A stretch of DNA of 64,000 nucleotides from Acidobacteriota bacterium (GCA_016700175.1 CP065003.1:1622001-1686000); one strand, 5' to 3'; shown: positions 1-10,375, numbered from the stretch's first letter. Notes: generated from the letters alone by a model not told the origin. Numbers and translations: made by a program.

Positions 1-2
1 TA

Positions 3-977
<975 letters not shown>

Positions 978-1143
978 CTTACAAGTCAGTATCTAAACGG
1001 AAAGAGCGGCGGAGCCGCAAGAATTCACATCGGGACCCATCTCCCCTGAAACCATTCCTGCAAGAAAACCGTAGTCCAACGCATATCGCCTTGCCGCCGG
1101 ATGACCCGGCACCAATTTCGACAATCCAGACCGAGGTAAACAG

Positions 1144-3918
1144 ATGAGAGCCATCATTTCTCTTTTGATCGTCCTTTCTTTCGCTTTTCAGGCAGCCGCC
1201 CAGATGCCGGACACTTCCGCCGGCGGGTTCCCGAAATCGCCCGCATTCGACCGCTCGGCCTACGAGATCAAGCACAAGACATTCGTGCTCGACAACGGGC
1301 TGACTCTGATCGTCCACACGGACCACAGCGTCCCGATCGTCGGCGTGAATGTCTGGTATCACGTCGGCTCCCGTAACGAAAAACGCGGCAAGACCGGCTT
1401 CGCGCATATGTTCGAGCACTTCTTTTTCAACGGCTCGGAGAATCATCCGCACGGCTTCCGCGAAGCGATGGACGACCTAGGCGCGAACAACCGCAACGGG
1501 ACCACGAACACCGACCGCACGAACTTCTTCGAGGACGTTCCGGTTTCGGCGCTCGAGCGCACGCTTTACCTCGAGGCCGACCGAATGGGATTCCTCGGCG
1601 GATATATCTCGAAGGAAATGCTCGAGCGCGAACGCGGCGTCGTGAAGAACGAGAAGCGGCAGGGCGAGAACCGCCCGTACGGGCGCGTGTTCAGCGAGAT
1701 CACGGAGAAGGTCTATCCGTACTCGCATCCGTATTCCTGGTCGACGATCGGCTCGATGGACGACCTGAACGCCGCGACGCTGGACGACGTCAAGGAATGG
1801 TACGAGACGTTCTACGGCCCTAACAACGCGGTGCTTTCGCTCGCCGGAGACATCACTGCGGAGCGCGCGCTGGAACTCGTCAACAAGTACTTCGGAGGCA
1901 TCAAGCCCGGCCCTCCGCTATCCCGCGCAAAGACCTGGATTCCGAAATTCGAGCGCGATATGCGCGACGAGATGTTCGACCGCGCTCCGCAGGCAAGGAT
2001 CTACCGCGTCTACCACGCGCCCGAATGGGCGAGCAACGAATCCGAGCACCTTCAGCTGTTCGCCGACGTGCTGTCGGGATCGAAGAGCGCGCGTCTCGAC
2101 AAGCGCCTCGTTTACGAAAAGGGCCTTGCGACCGGCGTTTCGGCGGGAATGCTCTCAAGGGAGCTGGCGGGGCTTTTCCTCGTGACCGTGACGCTTAAGC
2201 CCGGCGCCTCGGTCGAAGAAGCGGAAAAGGAAATGGATTCCGTTATCGCGGAACTCGCGAAGAACGGGCCGACCGCGGAAGAGGTCACGCGAAGCCAGAA
2301 CCGGAATCTCGCCGGATTCCTGAGAGGCATCGAGAGGCTCGGAGGTTTCGGAGGCCGTTCCGATGTACTTGCCGAGGCCGCGACCTACGGCGGCGATCCC
2401 ACTCTTTATCTGGACAAGCTCGAGAACTTTGCGACCGCGACGCCGGCAGACGTCAAGAAAGCGGCGGAAAACTGGCTTACACAGCACCATTACACGATGA
2501 TCGTCAGGCCCTTCCCGGAGCTTCAGCCGAAGGAAAGCGGCGTTGACAGGTCGGTCCTCCCGGGATTAGGCGCCGCTCCCGAGGTAGCTTTTCCCGAGAT
2601 CAAGACCGCGACGCTGGAGAACGGCCTGAAGATAATGCTGCTTGAGAGGCATTCTGTCCCGATCGTCAATGCGGCGATGGTCGTCGACGCCGGATTTGCC
2701 GCCGATTCCGCCGACAAGGCGGGCGCGGCCTCTCTTGCCTCGGACCTTATGGACGAAGGCACCGCGACGAGATCGGCGTTCGAAATCGTGAACCAGCTGG
2801 ACATGCTCGGATCGAGCGTTTCGACCAACTCCGGGCTCGACCAGTCGTTCGTGAGGCTCCGGAGCACGAAACAGAACTTCGGAAAGGCGATGGAGATCTT
2901 TGCCGACGTTATAGTCAATCCTTCGTTCCCGGATGAGCAGTTCAACGTGCAGAAACAGCGTGCCGTCGCGGGCATCGCGCAGGAGAAAGCACAGCCGAAC
3001 GGAGCGGCGCTCCGCGTTCTTCCGCAGCTGCTTTTTGGAAAGGACCATTCTTACGGCCGGCCCTTCAGCGGTTCCGGATTCGAAAGCACCGTCGGATCGC
3101 TCACCAGGAACGACCTGGTCAAGTGGCATTCCGATTGGTTCAGGCCGAACAACGCTACGCTGGTCGTGACGGGCGACACGACGCTCGAAGAGGTCCGCGC
3201 GATCGCGGCCTCCGCATTCAAGGACTGGAAGACCGCCCGAGTGCCTTCGAAGAACATCGGCACTGTCGGCGCGACGAAGGGCGGAAGGGTCTATCTGATC
3301 GACAAGCCCGGCGCGCCTCAGTCGACGATCGTCGCCGCCCACGTCTCGGAACCCGCGGGCCAGACGGACGAGATCGCGATCGAGACGGTGATGAGGAACT
3401 TCGGCGGGATGTCCACTTCAAGGCTGAACCGAAACCTTAGGCTCGACAAGCACTGGAGCTACGGATCTTCCGGATTCCTGGCGGGCGCGCGGGGCCAGAG
3501 GCCGTTCATCGTCATCGCTCCGGTACAGACCGACAAGACGAAGGAATCGATGACGGAGGTCTGGAAAGAGATCAAGGGAGTCGCGGGTGAAAGGCCGCTG
3601 GCGGGCGAGGAGTACGAGAGCATTATGCGGAACATGTCGCTCAGGCTTCCGGGTCGCTTCGAAACGCTCGGATCGCTGGAGAACGCCGCGATCGAGATGC
3701 TCAACGACGGCCTTCCTGCTGACTACTGGGCGAATTACGCTTCGAGTGTGAGAAGCCAGACCGCGGGCGATCTGAACACGGCGGCAGCGAGATATGTCCG
3801 CCCGGACGAGGTGATCTGGATCATCGTCGGTGATCTCGCGAAGATCACGGAAGGAGTGAAGAGCCTCGGCTACGGAGATATCGTGAGGCTTGATGCGGAC
3901 GGCCAGGTTCTTCCCTGA
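1144..3918 (+). CDS. Exported two-domain M16 zinc metallopeptidase
   Basis: Predicted periplasmic zinc peptidase of family M16 (pitrilysin/processing peptidase type), cutting small peptides inside a clam-shell chamber. Residues 1-20 are a Sec signal ending AFQAAAQ. The first M16 half (about 40-260) has the inverted zinc motif HMFEH at 88-92 and the downstream Glu region RGVVKNEKRQ. The second half (from about 500) lacks HxxEH and is the usual inactive partner. At 924 aa it is the normal size for fused two-domain forms. GAGG about 8 bases before the ATG supports the start. It converges with a second M16 gene at 4099-6876 that has the same architecture, so the pair are probably ancient paralogues. 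Substrate unknown. Confidence 0.93.
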   Translation: MRAIISLLIVLSFAFQAAAQMPDTSAGGFPKSPAFDRSAYEIKHKTFVLDNGLTLIVHTDHSVPIVGVNVWYHVGSRNEKRGKTGFAHMFEHFFFNGSENHPHGFREAMDDLGANNRNGTTNTDRTNFFEDVPVSALERTLYLEADRMGFLGGYISKEMLERERGVVKNEKRQGENRPYGRVFSEITEKVYPYSHPYSWSTIGSMDDLNAATLDDVKEWYETFYGPNNAVLSLAGDITAERALELVNKYFGGIKPGPPLSRAKTWIPKFERDMRDEMFDRAPQARIYRVYHAPEWASNESEHLQLFADVLSGSKSARLDKRLVYEKGLATGVSAGMLSRELAGLFLVTVTLKPGASVEEAEKEMDSVIAELAKNGPTAEEVTRSQNRNLAGFLRGIERLGGFGGRSDVLAEAATYGGDPTLYLDKLENFATATPADVKKAAENWLTQHHYTMIVRPFPELQPKESGVDRSVLPGLGAAPEVAFPEIKTATLENGLKIMLLERHSVPIVNAAMVVDAGFAADSADKAGAASLASDLMDEGTATRSAFEIVNQLDMLGSSVSTNSGLDQSFVRLRSTKQNFGKAMEIFADVIVNPSFPDEQFNVQKQRAVAGIAQEKAQPNGAALRVLPQLLFGKDHSYGRPFSGSGFESTVGSLTRNDLVKWHSDWFRPNNATLVVTGDTTLEEVRAIAASAFKDWKTARVPSKNIGTVGATKGGRVYLIDKPGAPQSTIVAAHVSEPAGQTDEIAIETVMRNFGGMSTSRLNRNLRLDKHWSYGSSGFLAGARGQRPFIVIAPVQTDKTKESMTEVWKEIKGVAGERPLAGEEYESIMRNMSLRLPGRFETLGSLENAAIEMLNDGLPADYWANYASSVRSQTAGDLNTAAARYVRPDEVIWIIVGDLAKITEGVKSLGYGDIVRLDADGQVLP

Positions 3919-3927
3919 TCAATATCT

Positions 3928-4083
3928 AACCGCGAAGGCGCAGAGGCGCGAGGGAGATCAGGGTGGGAGCCGCTGTTTGCACTCCCGAATTCCCTTGGTG
4001 ATACCGGGTCGTCGCCGAACCACAGTATCCGGATGAGAATTCTTCGTACCTAAACCCCTTCGCGCCTCAGCGCCTTTGCGGTT
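3928..4083. repeat. Inverted period-9 CGCAAAG-type repeat between convergent genes
   Basis: Two arms of about 26 bp, 3928-3953 and 4057-4083, are near-perfect inverted copies built from the word CCGCAAAGGCGC. They flank a spacer of about 100 bp. The element fills the gap between the stops of the two convergent M16 genes. Two further elements of the same family lie at 6986-7098 and 7171-7256. Confidence 0.75.
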
Positions 4084-4098
4084 GGTTTTTGGCCCCGA

Positions 4099-6876
4099 TT
4101 ACCTGCCGACCGGGTTACCCTCGTTGTCGAGAATCACGATCTCGCCGAGGTTCAGTTCCCTGATCCCCTGCTCGATCTTCGAAAGGTCTCCGACCATCAG
4201 CAGCGCCGTGCCGTCCGGAGCCGCGTACTTCTGAGCGATGGAGTTCACCGTCGCAAGCTGAAGTTTCGAAAGCTCTTTCGGCTCGTTCTGAAGCTCGGAC
4301 ATCGGGAGCCCTTCCTGCCACAGGGCCAGGATCTGGCCGCCGATCCTTCCGTATGACTCGAACTGCTGGGCATAGCCTCGTATCCGGAGAAGCCTCGCCG
4401 TTTCGAGCTCTTGACTCGAGATCGGCTTCTCGCCCGCGATGTTCTTCAGTTCCTTCACGAACTCGACCGCGGATTCCTTGGTCTTGTCCGTCTGGACGCC
4501 GCCGGAAGCGAGCCATATCCCGTCCTTCGAGAAGTGGTTCGGGAATGCGAACACGCCGTAAGAATAGCCTTTGTCCTCACGCAGGTTCAGGTTCAGCCTC
4601 GTTCCGAAGCCTCCGCCGTACACTGTGTTGGCAAGGCTCAGCGCGTAGTAATCGTCCGACTTCCTCTCCGGAGCCTGGAGGATGTGATTGACCACCGTCT
4701 GGGCGGCGCCCTGCCGGTCGATGAGATACACCTTGCCCGCAGCGGATGAATTCGCCGCCGGGATCGTCACCGAAGGGGCCGAGCCTCCGGACCACGATCC
4801 GAAGTGCTGGCGCGCCTTTGCGACCGCTTCCTCAAGCGAGAGATTCCCCACGAACACAAGCGCCGAACTTCCGGGCTTCCAGTACGTGTCGTGAAATGCG
4901 ACAAGGTCGTCGCGGGTGATCTTCTGAACCGTCGAGGGAAGTCCCGAGGTCGGGCGTCCGTAAGGATGGTCCTTTCCAAAAGCGAGCATGTACGCCACGC
5001 GGTTCGCGACGGCGTTCGGATTGCTCGCAGCCTGAGCCAGTCCGTCAAGCGCCTGCTTCTTCTCGCGGTCGAACTCTTCCTGCGGGAACGAAGGGTTCAT
5101 CGCGATGTCGGCCATGATCGCCATCGCCGGATCGAGGTTGCGCGTGAGAACTTCCATCTGGAGCCCTCCGGACTCGCGTCCGGCGCCGCCGCCGATGCTC
5201 GTACCCAGATTTCCGAGTTTCTCGTCGATCTCGATCGCGCTCATTGAATCCGTTCCCCGACGCATCACGCGATTGGTCATCGAAGCGGTTCCGGCCTTTC
5301 CTGCAGGATCGGCCACAGCGCCGGCGCGAGTTGCAAGCGCAACCGCCACCTTCGGAAGTTCGGGCTTCGAAACGACAAAGATGTCCATCCCGTTCGGAAG
5401 CTTGGCGGTCTGCACCTCAGGCGCGTTGAACGGCTTGTCGCCTCCCAGCGGCGGTTCGACGGTCCGGTCGATCGCAACATCGGACGGCCGGCCGGATTTC
5501 TCCGGCACGAAGTGCATCCTGACCCGGTTCTTGGTATCGAGATAGGTCGCAACAGCCTTCTTTATGCTGTCGATGGTCACATTCCTGTGCCTAGCGAGAT
5601 CTTCTTCGAATTTGCCCGGATCGCCGAGGAACGTGTTGTACTGGTTGAGCAGATCGGATTTGCCGCCGAACCCGCCGATCCGTTCAAGACCCGCGATAAA
5701 GTTGAACTCCCACTTCGTCTTCGCGCGGTCGAGCTCGACCTGCGTCGGGCCTTCCTTTGCAAAACGCGAGATCTCCGCCTCGATCACCTTCTCGATATCC
5801 GCAAGATCGACGCCCGGCCGCGCGGTAGCCCACATCACGAAACTTCCCGCGAGAGGCTGTCCGCCGCCGAACGCGACCACGTTCGAAGCGAGCTGCTGAT
5901 CGTAGAGAAGCGCCTTGTTCAGGCGCGCCGAAAGACCGTCGGTCATGATCGTCGCGAAGAGCTCGAGCTCGGCATCGCCAGGGGCAAAATACGAAGGCGC
6001 GTGCCAGCCGTAGTAGACCCTCGCCTGCGGGACGCGGTCATTTACTTTCACGAACCGCTCTCCGTCGAGGGTCGGCAGTCCTTTCGCGGGCCGTTCCAGC
6101 GGAGGCCCTGCGGGGATCGTACCGAAGTACTTCTCGACCCACTTCTTCGTCTGCTCGACGTCAAAGTCGCCCGCGATCACGAGAGACAGATTGTTCGGCG
6201 TGTAATACGTCCGGAAGAATTCGCGGACATCGTCCTCAGTCGCCGCCGTAAGGTCCTCGTGCGAACCGATGACTGTGTGCTGGTAAGGATGCCCTTCCGG
6301 ATACATCGTTTCACCCAGCACCTTGTACCAGCGGCCGTAAGGCTGGTTTTCGAGCCCCTGACGGCGTTCGTTCTTGACGACGTCGCGCTGGTTGTCGAGA
6401 TTCTCCTTCGTCAGCGCTTCGGGAAGCGTGGCGAGGCGGTCCGACTCGACCCACAGGAGGTTCTCCAGATTTCCAGAGGGCACCGTCGCGAAATAATTCG
6501 TGCGGTCCTGGTTGGTCGTACCGTTCACGCCGCCTTCAAGCAGGTTGGCTCCCGCAGCTTCGACGTACTTCAGGTAATCCTGGCTCGCGTTCTTCGAACC
6601 CTGGAACATCATGTGTTCGAAAAGGTGCGCGAAGCCGGTTCGTCCGGGACGCTCGTTAGCGGAGCCCACGTGGAACCATTGGTTGACGTGCACGATCGGG
6701 AGCTTGCGATCGACGTGCAGGATAACCTCCAGCCCGTTCGGGAGAGTGTATTTTTCGAATTCGATCTTGGGGGTGGCGTTCGAGCTTTGCGCGTTCGCCG
6801 ATGCGGGCATCATCGGCCCGAGCAGCAATGCGAGGATCATCGCAAAGCACAATCCGCCTCTGAATAAGTCCTTCAT
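4099..6876 (-). CDS. Exported two-domain M16 zinc metallopeptidase
   Basis: Second M16 (pitrilysin-like) peptidase, 925 aa from the ATG at 6876. That start follows AGAGGT at good spacing; a TTG seven codons upstream is less likely. A signal peptide spans about residues 1-30 (ending ASANAQ). The zinc motif is HLFEH at 84-88, with the NxxxVVKNERRQ region supplying the third ligand Glu. The C-terminal M16 half (from about 510) has no HxxEH and should be structural. It converges on the first M16 gene, and the two may form complementary or redundant periplasmic peptidases. Upstream (6897-7300) lie two inverted CGCAAAG elements, so its promoter must sit in or before them. Substrate cannot be told from sequence. 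Confidence 0.93.
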   Translation of the reverse strand: MKDLFRGGLCFAMILALLLGPMMPASANAQSSNATPKIEFEKYTLPNGLEVILHVDRKLPIVHVNQWFHVGSANERPGRTGFAHLFEHMMFQGSKNASQDYLKYVEAAGANLLEGGVNGTTNQDRTNYFATVPSGNLENLLWVESDRLATLPEALTKENLDNQRDVVKNERRQGLENQPYGRWYKVLGETMYPEGHPYQHTVIGSHEDLTAATEDDVREFFRTYYTPNNLSLVIAGDFDVEQTKKWVEKYFGTIPAGPPLERPAKGLPTLDGERFVKVNDRVPQARVYYGWHAPSYFAPGDAELELFATIMTDGLSARLNKALLYDQQLASNVVAFGGGQPLAGSFVMWATARPGVDLADIEKVIEAEISRFAKEGPTQVELDRAKTKWEFNFIAGLERIGGFGGKSDLLNQYNTFLGDPGKFEEDLARHRNVTIDSIKKAVATYLDTKNRVRMHFVPEKSGRPSDVAIDRTVEPPLGGDKPFNAPEVQTAKLPNGMDIFVVSKPELPKVAVALATRAGAVADPAGKAGTASMTNRVMRRGTDSMSAIEIDEKLGNLGTSIGGGAGRESGGLQMEVLTRNLDPAMAIMADIAMNPSFPQEEFDREKKQALDGLAQAASNPNAVANRVAYMLAFGKDHPYGRPTSGLPSTVQKITRDDLVAFHDTYWKPGSSALVFVGNLSLEEAVAKARQHFGSWSGGSAPSVTIPAANSSAAGKVYLIDRQGAAQTVVNHILQAPERKSDDYYALSLANTVYGGGFGTRLNLNLREDKGYSYGVFAFPNHFSKDGIWLASGGVQTDKTKESAVEFVKELKNIAGEKPISSQELETARLLRIRGYAQQFESYGRIGGQILALWQEGLPMSELQNEPKELSKLQLATVNSIAQKYAAPDGTALLMVGDLSKIEQGIRELNLGEIVILDNEGNPVGR

Positions 6877-6985
6877 AATTTTACCTCTTTGTTTCAAATT
6901 GTTATTTGAATTGAGTTTATGAAATCAGGTACGTCGAATCAACAGACAGGTTTCGTTTGGGAAGCCGCTTGGCTCACTTTTGTGG

Positions 6986-7098
6986 TTCTTTGCGGCTTCG
7001 CGTCTTTGCGGGAGGCTTTTCTGTGTTTGAGAATAAGGCCGATGGCCAGAATCTGAAACGTAAGGACTCTCGCAAAGACGCAAAGAACCGCAAAGAAG
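6986..7098. repeat. Inverted CGCAAAG-type period-9 repeat
   Basis: The left arm (about 6986-7013) reads CTTTGCGG..TCTTTGCGGG and the right arm (about 7067-7098) reads CGCAAAGACGCAAAGAA. They are inverted copies around a spacer of about 55 bp. Same family as 3928-4083 and 7171-7256. Confidence 0.75.
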
Positions 7099-7170
7099 AC
7101 AACACTTGGACAAACTTAATTACTTGTAGCCCGCTTTCCTTTATGCGAATGAGTACTCAAACATACTTTT

Positions 7171-7256
7171 ACCGCAAAAGTCGCGGAGATACTCGCAAAG
7201 GTCGCAAAGAAATCTCTCTGCGTTCTTTGCGAATACCTTTGCGTCCTTTGCGGTTA
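7171..7256. repeat. Inverted CGCAAAG-type period-9 repeat
   Basis: The left arm (7171-7209) has ACCGCAAAAG, CTCGCAAAGGTCGCAAAG. The right arm (about 7225-7256) has CTTTGCG and GCGTCCTTTGCGGTTA. They are inverted around about 15 bp. The element lies just after the queD stop codon and is the third member of the family. Confidence 0.75.
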
Positions 7257-7300
7257 AATGAGTGTCCGAGCGCTGCAAATGTGAAGTCTCGATTTGTCGC

Positions 7301-7684
7301 CTAATCATCCACGAACGTCGCGACGCTGGTCGGGGTCTCGTAGCAGCGGACCTTGTAAACACGAACACGCTCGTCGGCGATCCGGGAATTCAGGTACTCG
7401 TGAAAGTAGGCGGCGATGTTCTCGGCGGAAGGATTCAGCTCTTCGTCGAAGGGAGGAAGTTCGTTGAGGTTCCTGTGATCGAGATATGCGACGATCTCGT
7501 CGGCGGCGCTCTTCAGGTCGCCGAAGTCGATAAGCAAGCCGATGTTGTTCAATTCCTCGCCGCGGGCGAAGATCTCGACCTTGTAATTGTGGCCGTGAAG
7601 GTTCTCGCACTTCCCCTTGTAGCCGCGCAGCTGGTGCGCGGAAGAGAAGTTCCTCTCGATCATCACTTCGTAAAATGAGGACAT
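7301..7684 (-). CDS. queD: 6-carboxytetrahydropterin synthase (QueD/PTPS family)
   Basis: Enzyme of the 6-pyruvoyltetrahydropterin synthase fold, most likely QueD, which converts dihydroneopterin triphosphate to 6-carboxytetrahydropterin in queuosine/7-deazapurine synthesis. The three zinc histidines are visible as H17 (FSSAHQL) and H30/H32 (NLHGHNY). The catalytic Cys is C26 in GKCENLHGH, which is the QueD-like pattern. The conserved C-terminal Glu sits in YETPTS. The length of 127 aa is typical. The start ATG at 7684 follows the helicase stop by about 50 bp on the same strand, so co-transcription is likely. No other queuosine gene is in the window. Confidence 0.93.
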   Translation of the reverse strand: MSSFYEVMIERNFSSAHQLRGYKGKCENLHGHNYKVEIFARGEELNNIGLLIDFGDLKSAADEIVAYLDHRNLNELPPFDEELNPSAENIAAYFHEYLNSRIADERVRVYKVRCYETPTSVATFVDD

Positions 7685-7733
7685 TTGTTCCGATTCTATG
7701 GCACCACTGCCCGTCGCACAATCGGCTGCGGCA

Positions 7734-9725
7734 TCACCTCGCGCCGCGCTCCAGTTCGCGCAGCGGTGTGTGGCTCTTGAAATGCGCTTCGACGTCGGAA
7801 AGCTCGGTTGTGATCCGGGCGTCGGGGAGGCTCTTGAGAAAGTCGCGGCCGTAGCCTTTGGTCCGGAGCCTCGGATCGAGCAGGGCGATGATCCCGTGAT
7901 CGGTCGTGCTTCTGATCAAGCGCCCGATGCCCTGTTTCAAGGTGATCACCGCACTGGGCACGCTGTACTCGAAGAAGGAGCGGCCTCCGTGTTCGTCGAT
8001 GTACCGCGTGCGCGCCGCGACCAGCGGGTCCGTGGGCACCGCGAACGGAAGCTTGTCGATGATCACGCACGAAAGCTGTTCGCCCCGCACGTCTACGCCC
8101 TGCCAGAACGAAGAGGTCCCGAAAAGGACCGCGTTCGGCGTCTCGCGGAATCTTTCAAGCAGACCCGTCTTCGATATCGTCCCTTGCAGAAAACAGGGAT
8201 AATCGATCCTGGAGGACACGATCTCGTACAGCGCGTTCATCGAGGAGAAGCTGGTCGCGAGCACGAACGCCCGCCCCTCGGTGATCTTCAGAAGCTTCAG
8301 GATCTCGCCCGCGGCGAGCTGGGTGAACTCTTGCGAGCGCGGGTCCGGCATCGATCTCGGGAGATATATGATCGCCTGCTCCCTGTAATCGAAGGTCGAA
8401 GGCGCCAGCAGCGTGTCGGTCCGTCCGGAATCGAGTCCCAGCCGACCGCGCACGAAATCGAAATTCCCGTTCGTCGACAGCGTTGCACTTGTCAGCACAC
8501 AGGTCTTCACCTTGTCGAACAGTTTTTCCTCAAGAAGCCCTGAAACATCGATCGGCGACGCTCTCAGGAACGTGCCGCGGCCCCTGCGCTCGAGCCAGTA
8601 AACGAAATTCTCTTCTTCCTGCCCGACGATGAACTTAAGGTCGAACCTTGCCTGGCGGATCCTCCGAACAAGGCTTTCGGCTTCCGGCACCTTGTCGGAG
8701 TGGACATCGAGAGCCTTAAGAAGCCGGTCGAGGTTCTCGTCGAGCATCTGATAGGCCTCGCCCAGCCTTGTCGGCTCGGTTTCGCCTCCTCTGGTCCGGC
8801 GCTCGATCGAATTTCTGTCCAGGGGGAACCGGCCTTCCCTGCCCCTGCCTTCGGAGAATCTGGACCAGAACATGTCTGCGAATCCCCTTACCTTTGTCAG
8901 GATCTTCGTCAGGTCTTTGACCGCGAACGCATCGGTGATCGGGACCGCATCGGCGTCGCGCGCCAGTTCCTCGATCTGAAAGCTCGATACCGCGACGCCG
9001 AAATAATCCGAAGCGATGTCCTCTATCAGGTGCGCCTCGTCGAAGATCACCGCTCCGTAATCGGGGATCACCTTTCCGTATTCATTGCCTCGGAGATTGA
9101 GGTCCGCAAAGAAAAGATGGTGGTTGACGATGACGATCTGCGCCTGCTCGGCGCGGCTCCGCATCCTGGTGATGAAGCAGGGCTCGAAATCCGGGCACTG
9201 CTGGCCGAGGCAGGTCTCGCTGCGGGCGTTGATCCTGGACCAGAACGGCAGATCGTCGGGAAGATCGGTAAGTTCCGCGCGGTCGCCGGTCTCGGATTCG
9301 AACGCCCACTCGCTGACGCGTTCGAAATGTCCCATCTCATCGAGCCCGGAGAGGATCGGCTGGTCGCCCGATTTCTTGATCCGGTAAAGACACGCGTAAT
9401 TCGCGCGGCCCTTCATATATGCCGCGCTGAACTTGGCGGGCAGGATCTCCTGAAGAAAGGGGATATCCCTCTCCATCAGCTGCTCCTGCAGGTTCAGCGT
9501 TCCTGTGGAGATGATCACGCGGCGCTTGTTTTTCACAGCGAACGAGATTGCCGGCACAAGATAGGCGAGCGTCTTGCCGGTTCCCGTTCCGGCTTCCACG
9601 ATCAGGTGTCTTTCTTCCTTGAACGCGTTCAGGACGGCCTCGGCCATCTTCAGCTGGCCGGGTCTGTCTTCGTACGCTTCGTGATGGGCGGCGAGGAGTC
9701 CTTCACTTCCAAATATGTCTTTCAT
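7734..9725 (-). CDS. dinG: ATP-dependent DNA helicase, DinG/XPD type with Fe-S cluster
   Basis: Superfamily 2 helicase of the DinG/YoaA group (5'-3', XPD-like), acting on damaged or structured DNA. From the ATG at 9725 it is 663 aa. Walker A GTGTGKT lies at 46-52 and the DEAH box at 229-232. Four cysteines (C112, C172, C177, C183) are spaced as the 4Fe-4S ligands of XPD/DinG. The C-terminal motif VI reads QGIGRLIR. An in-frame ORF extends to 9881, but its extra N-terminus is low-complexity and Arg/Pro-rich, and the family begins near MKDIFG, so I use the internal start. Upstream is a divergent promoter region shared with the M36 protease. No exonuclease domain is fused. Confidence 0.9.
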   Translation of the reverse strand: MKDIFGSEGLLAAHHEAYEDRPGQLKMAEAVLNAFKEERHLIVEAGTGTGKTLAYLVPAISFAVKNKRRVIISTGTLNLQEQLMERDIPFLQEILPAKFSAAYMKGRANYACLYRIKKSGDQPILSGLDEMGHFERVSEWAFESETGDRAELTDLPDDLPFWSRINARSETCLGQQCPDFEPCFITRMRSRAEQAQIVIVNHHLFFADLNLRGNEYGKVIPDYGAVIFDEAHLIEDIASDYFGVAVSSFQIEELARDADAVPITDAFAVKDLTKILTKVRGFADMFWSRFSEGRGREGRFPLDRNSIERRTRGGETEPTRLGEAYQMLDENLDRLLKALDVHSDKVPEAESLVRRIRQARFDLKFIVGQEEENFVYWLERRGRGTFLRASPIDVSGLLEEKLFDKVKTCVLTSATLSTNGNFDFVRGRLGLDSGRTDTLLAPSTFDYREQAIIYLPRSMPDPRSQEFTQLAAGEILKLLKITEGRAFVLATSFSSMNALYEIVSSRIDYPCFLQGTISKTGLLERFRETPNAVLFGTSSFWQGVDVRGEQLSCVIIDKLPFAVPTDPLVAARTRYIDEHGGRSFFEYSVPSAVITLKQGIGRLIRSTTDHGIIALLDPRLRTKGYGRDFLKSLPDARITTELSDVEAHFKSHTPLRELERGAR

Positions 9726-9946
9726 TCTGATAGCTGGGCGGGTCGGCTCTCGGGGAGGACCTCGATGTGGTTCGTTAGCACGTAATCTTATCAGAGATTC
9801 GACCGGACCGCCCCTGCGAACGGATGCAGCGCCTGAGCACTTCCGCACCGAAGGATGGTTTTCAGGCCGCCCTCCTTTCACTGCATACCGCTGATAAAAA
9901 TGACCTTTGACTAATCGTGCGGGAGTCTGTTAGAGTGAGCGCATTC

Positions 9947-9981
9947 TCCCGAACGGATATTAAGTTCACAGGCGTTCGGGA
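9947..9981. promoter_or_regulatory. Inverted repeat TCCCGAACG/CGTTCGGGA
   Basis: Perfect 9-bp arms at 9947-9955 and 9973-9981 are separated by 17 bases in the AT-rich divergent region. They could be an operator dyad or a weak hairpin. No T-run follows either arm, so a terminator is less likely. Confidence 0.45.
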
Positions 9982-10333
9982 ATCAGTTTCATACCTATCT
10001 ATTACTTAATTTGGACCGTTCCGACGTTGCGTGAAGTTGTTCTGCAATAGGCAAAGTATTTATAGTTTATCTTCCATCATTCAAACTTGTTCGTCATCCG
10101 TACTTATACATTCCATTCCTGATTCAGGCTGCGGCTCCAGCCGTGCCTGATAGCTGGCGCAATTGAAAACTCGAGAGACACGGCGTTGAACTGTGTTCGA
10201 CCGCAGAGGGTCTTAGTCCCTTTTTCGTGATCTCTGAACTTGTAGTACCCGCGCTTCGGACCGAATTCCGGACGGGGGCTTAGAACGTCTTGTGGATCTT
10301 TCGGTTCTTCCCGTTGTTTCATAAGCCGCATTG

Positions 10334-10372
10334 GATTTAGACCGGCGAAAGCCGGTTGCAGGAGGGTAAATC
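10334..10372 (+). promoter_or_regulatory. Nested hairpins enclosing the M36 ribosome binding site
   Basis: An inner stem ACCGGC-GAAA-GCCGGT (10341-10356, GNRA-type tetraloop) sits inside an outer pair GATTTA (10334-10339) with TAAATC (10367-10372). The Shine-Dalgarno GGAGGG at 10361-10366 lies in the enclosed single strand, 9 bases before the ATG at 10376. This arrangement could limit ribosome access. Its function is inferred only from pairing. Confidence 0.45.
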
Positions 10373-10375
10373 TAG

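Larger units (their letters stand above)
9726..10375. other. Divergent intergenic region, dinG / M36 protease
   Basis: About 650 bp without a convincing gene. The part at 9900-10120 is clearly more AT-rich than its neighbours and should carry the promoters. It contains a 9-bp inverted repeat at 9947-9981 and, at the right end, nested hairpins around the ribosome binding site of the M36 gene. Short reading frames here are shadows with no family resemblance. Confidence 0.6.

Noticed and set aside
978..1143. IS110 right end and bridge RNA
   Set aside because: No terminal motif or convincing multi-stem RNA was visible, and the junction with host DNA could not be set.
5512..6867. 451-codon plus-strand frame inside the second M16 gene
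   Set aside because: Antisense shadow of a peptidase with intact HxxEH and signal peptide. No domain or start signal.
9726..9881. N-terminal extension of the DinG-type helicase
   Set aside because: It has low-complexity basic sequence, no conservation with the family and no ribosome binding site.
10180..10375. Possible cyclic-di-GMP or other riboswitch upstream of the M36 gene
   Set aside because: A GAAA-capped stem is present, but I could not find the conserved joining sequences of any riboswitch class I know.
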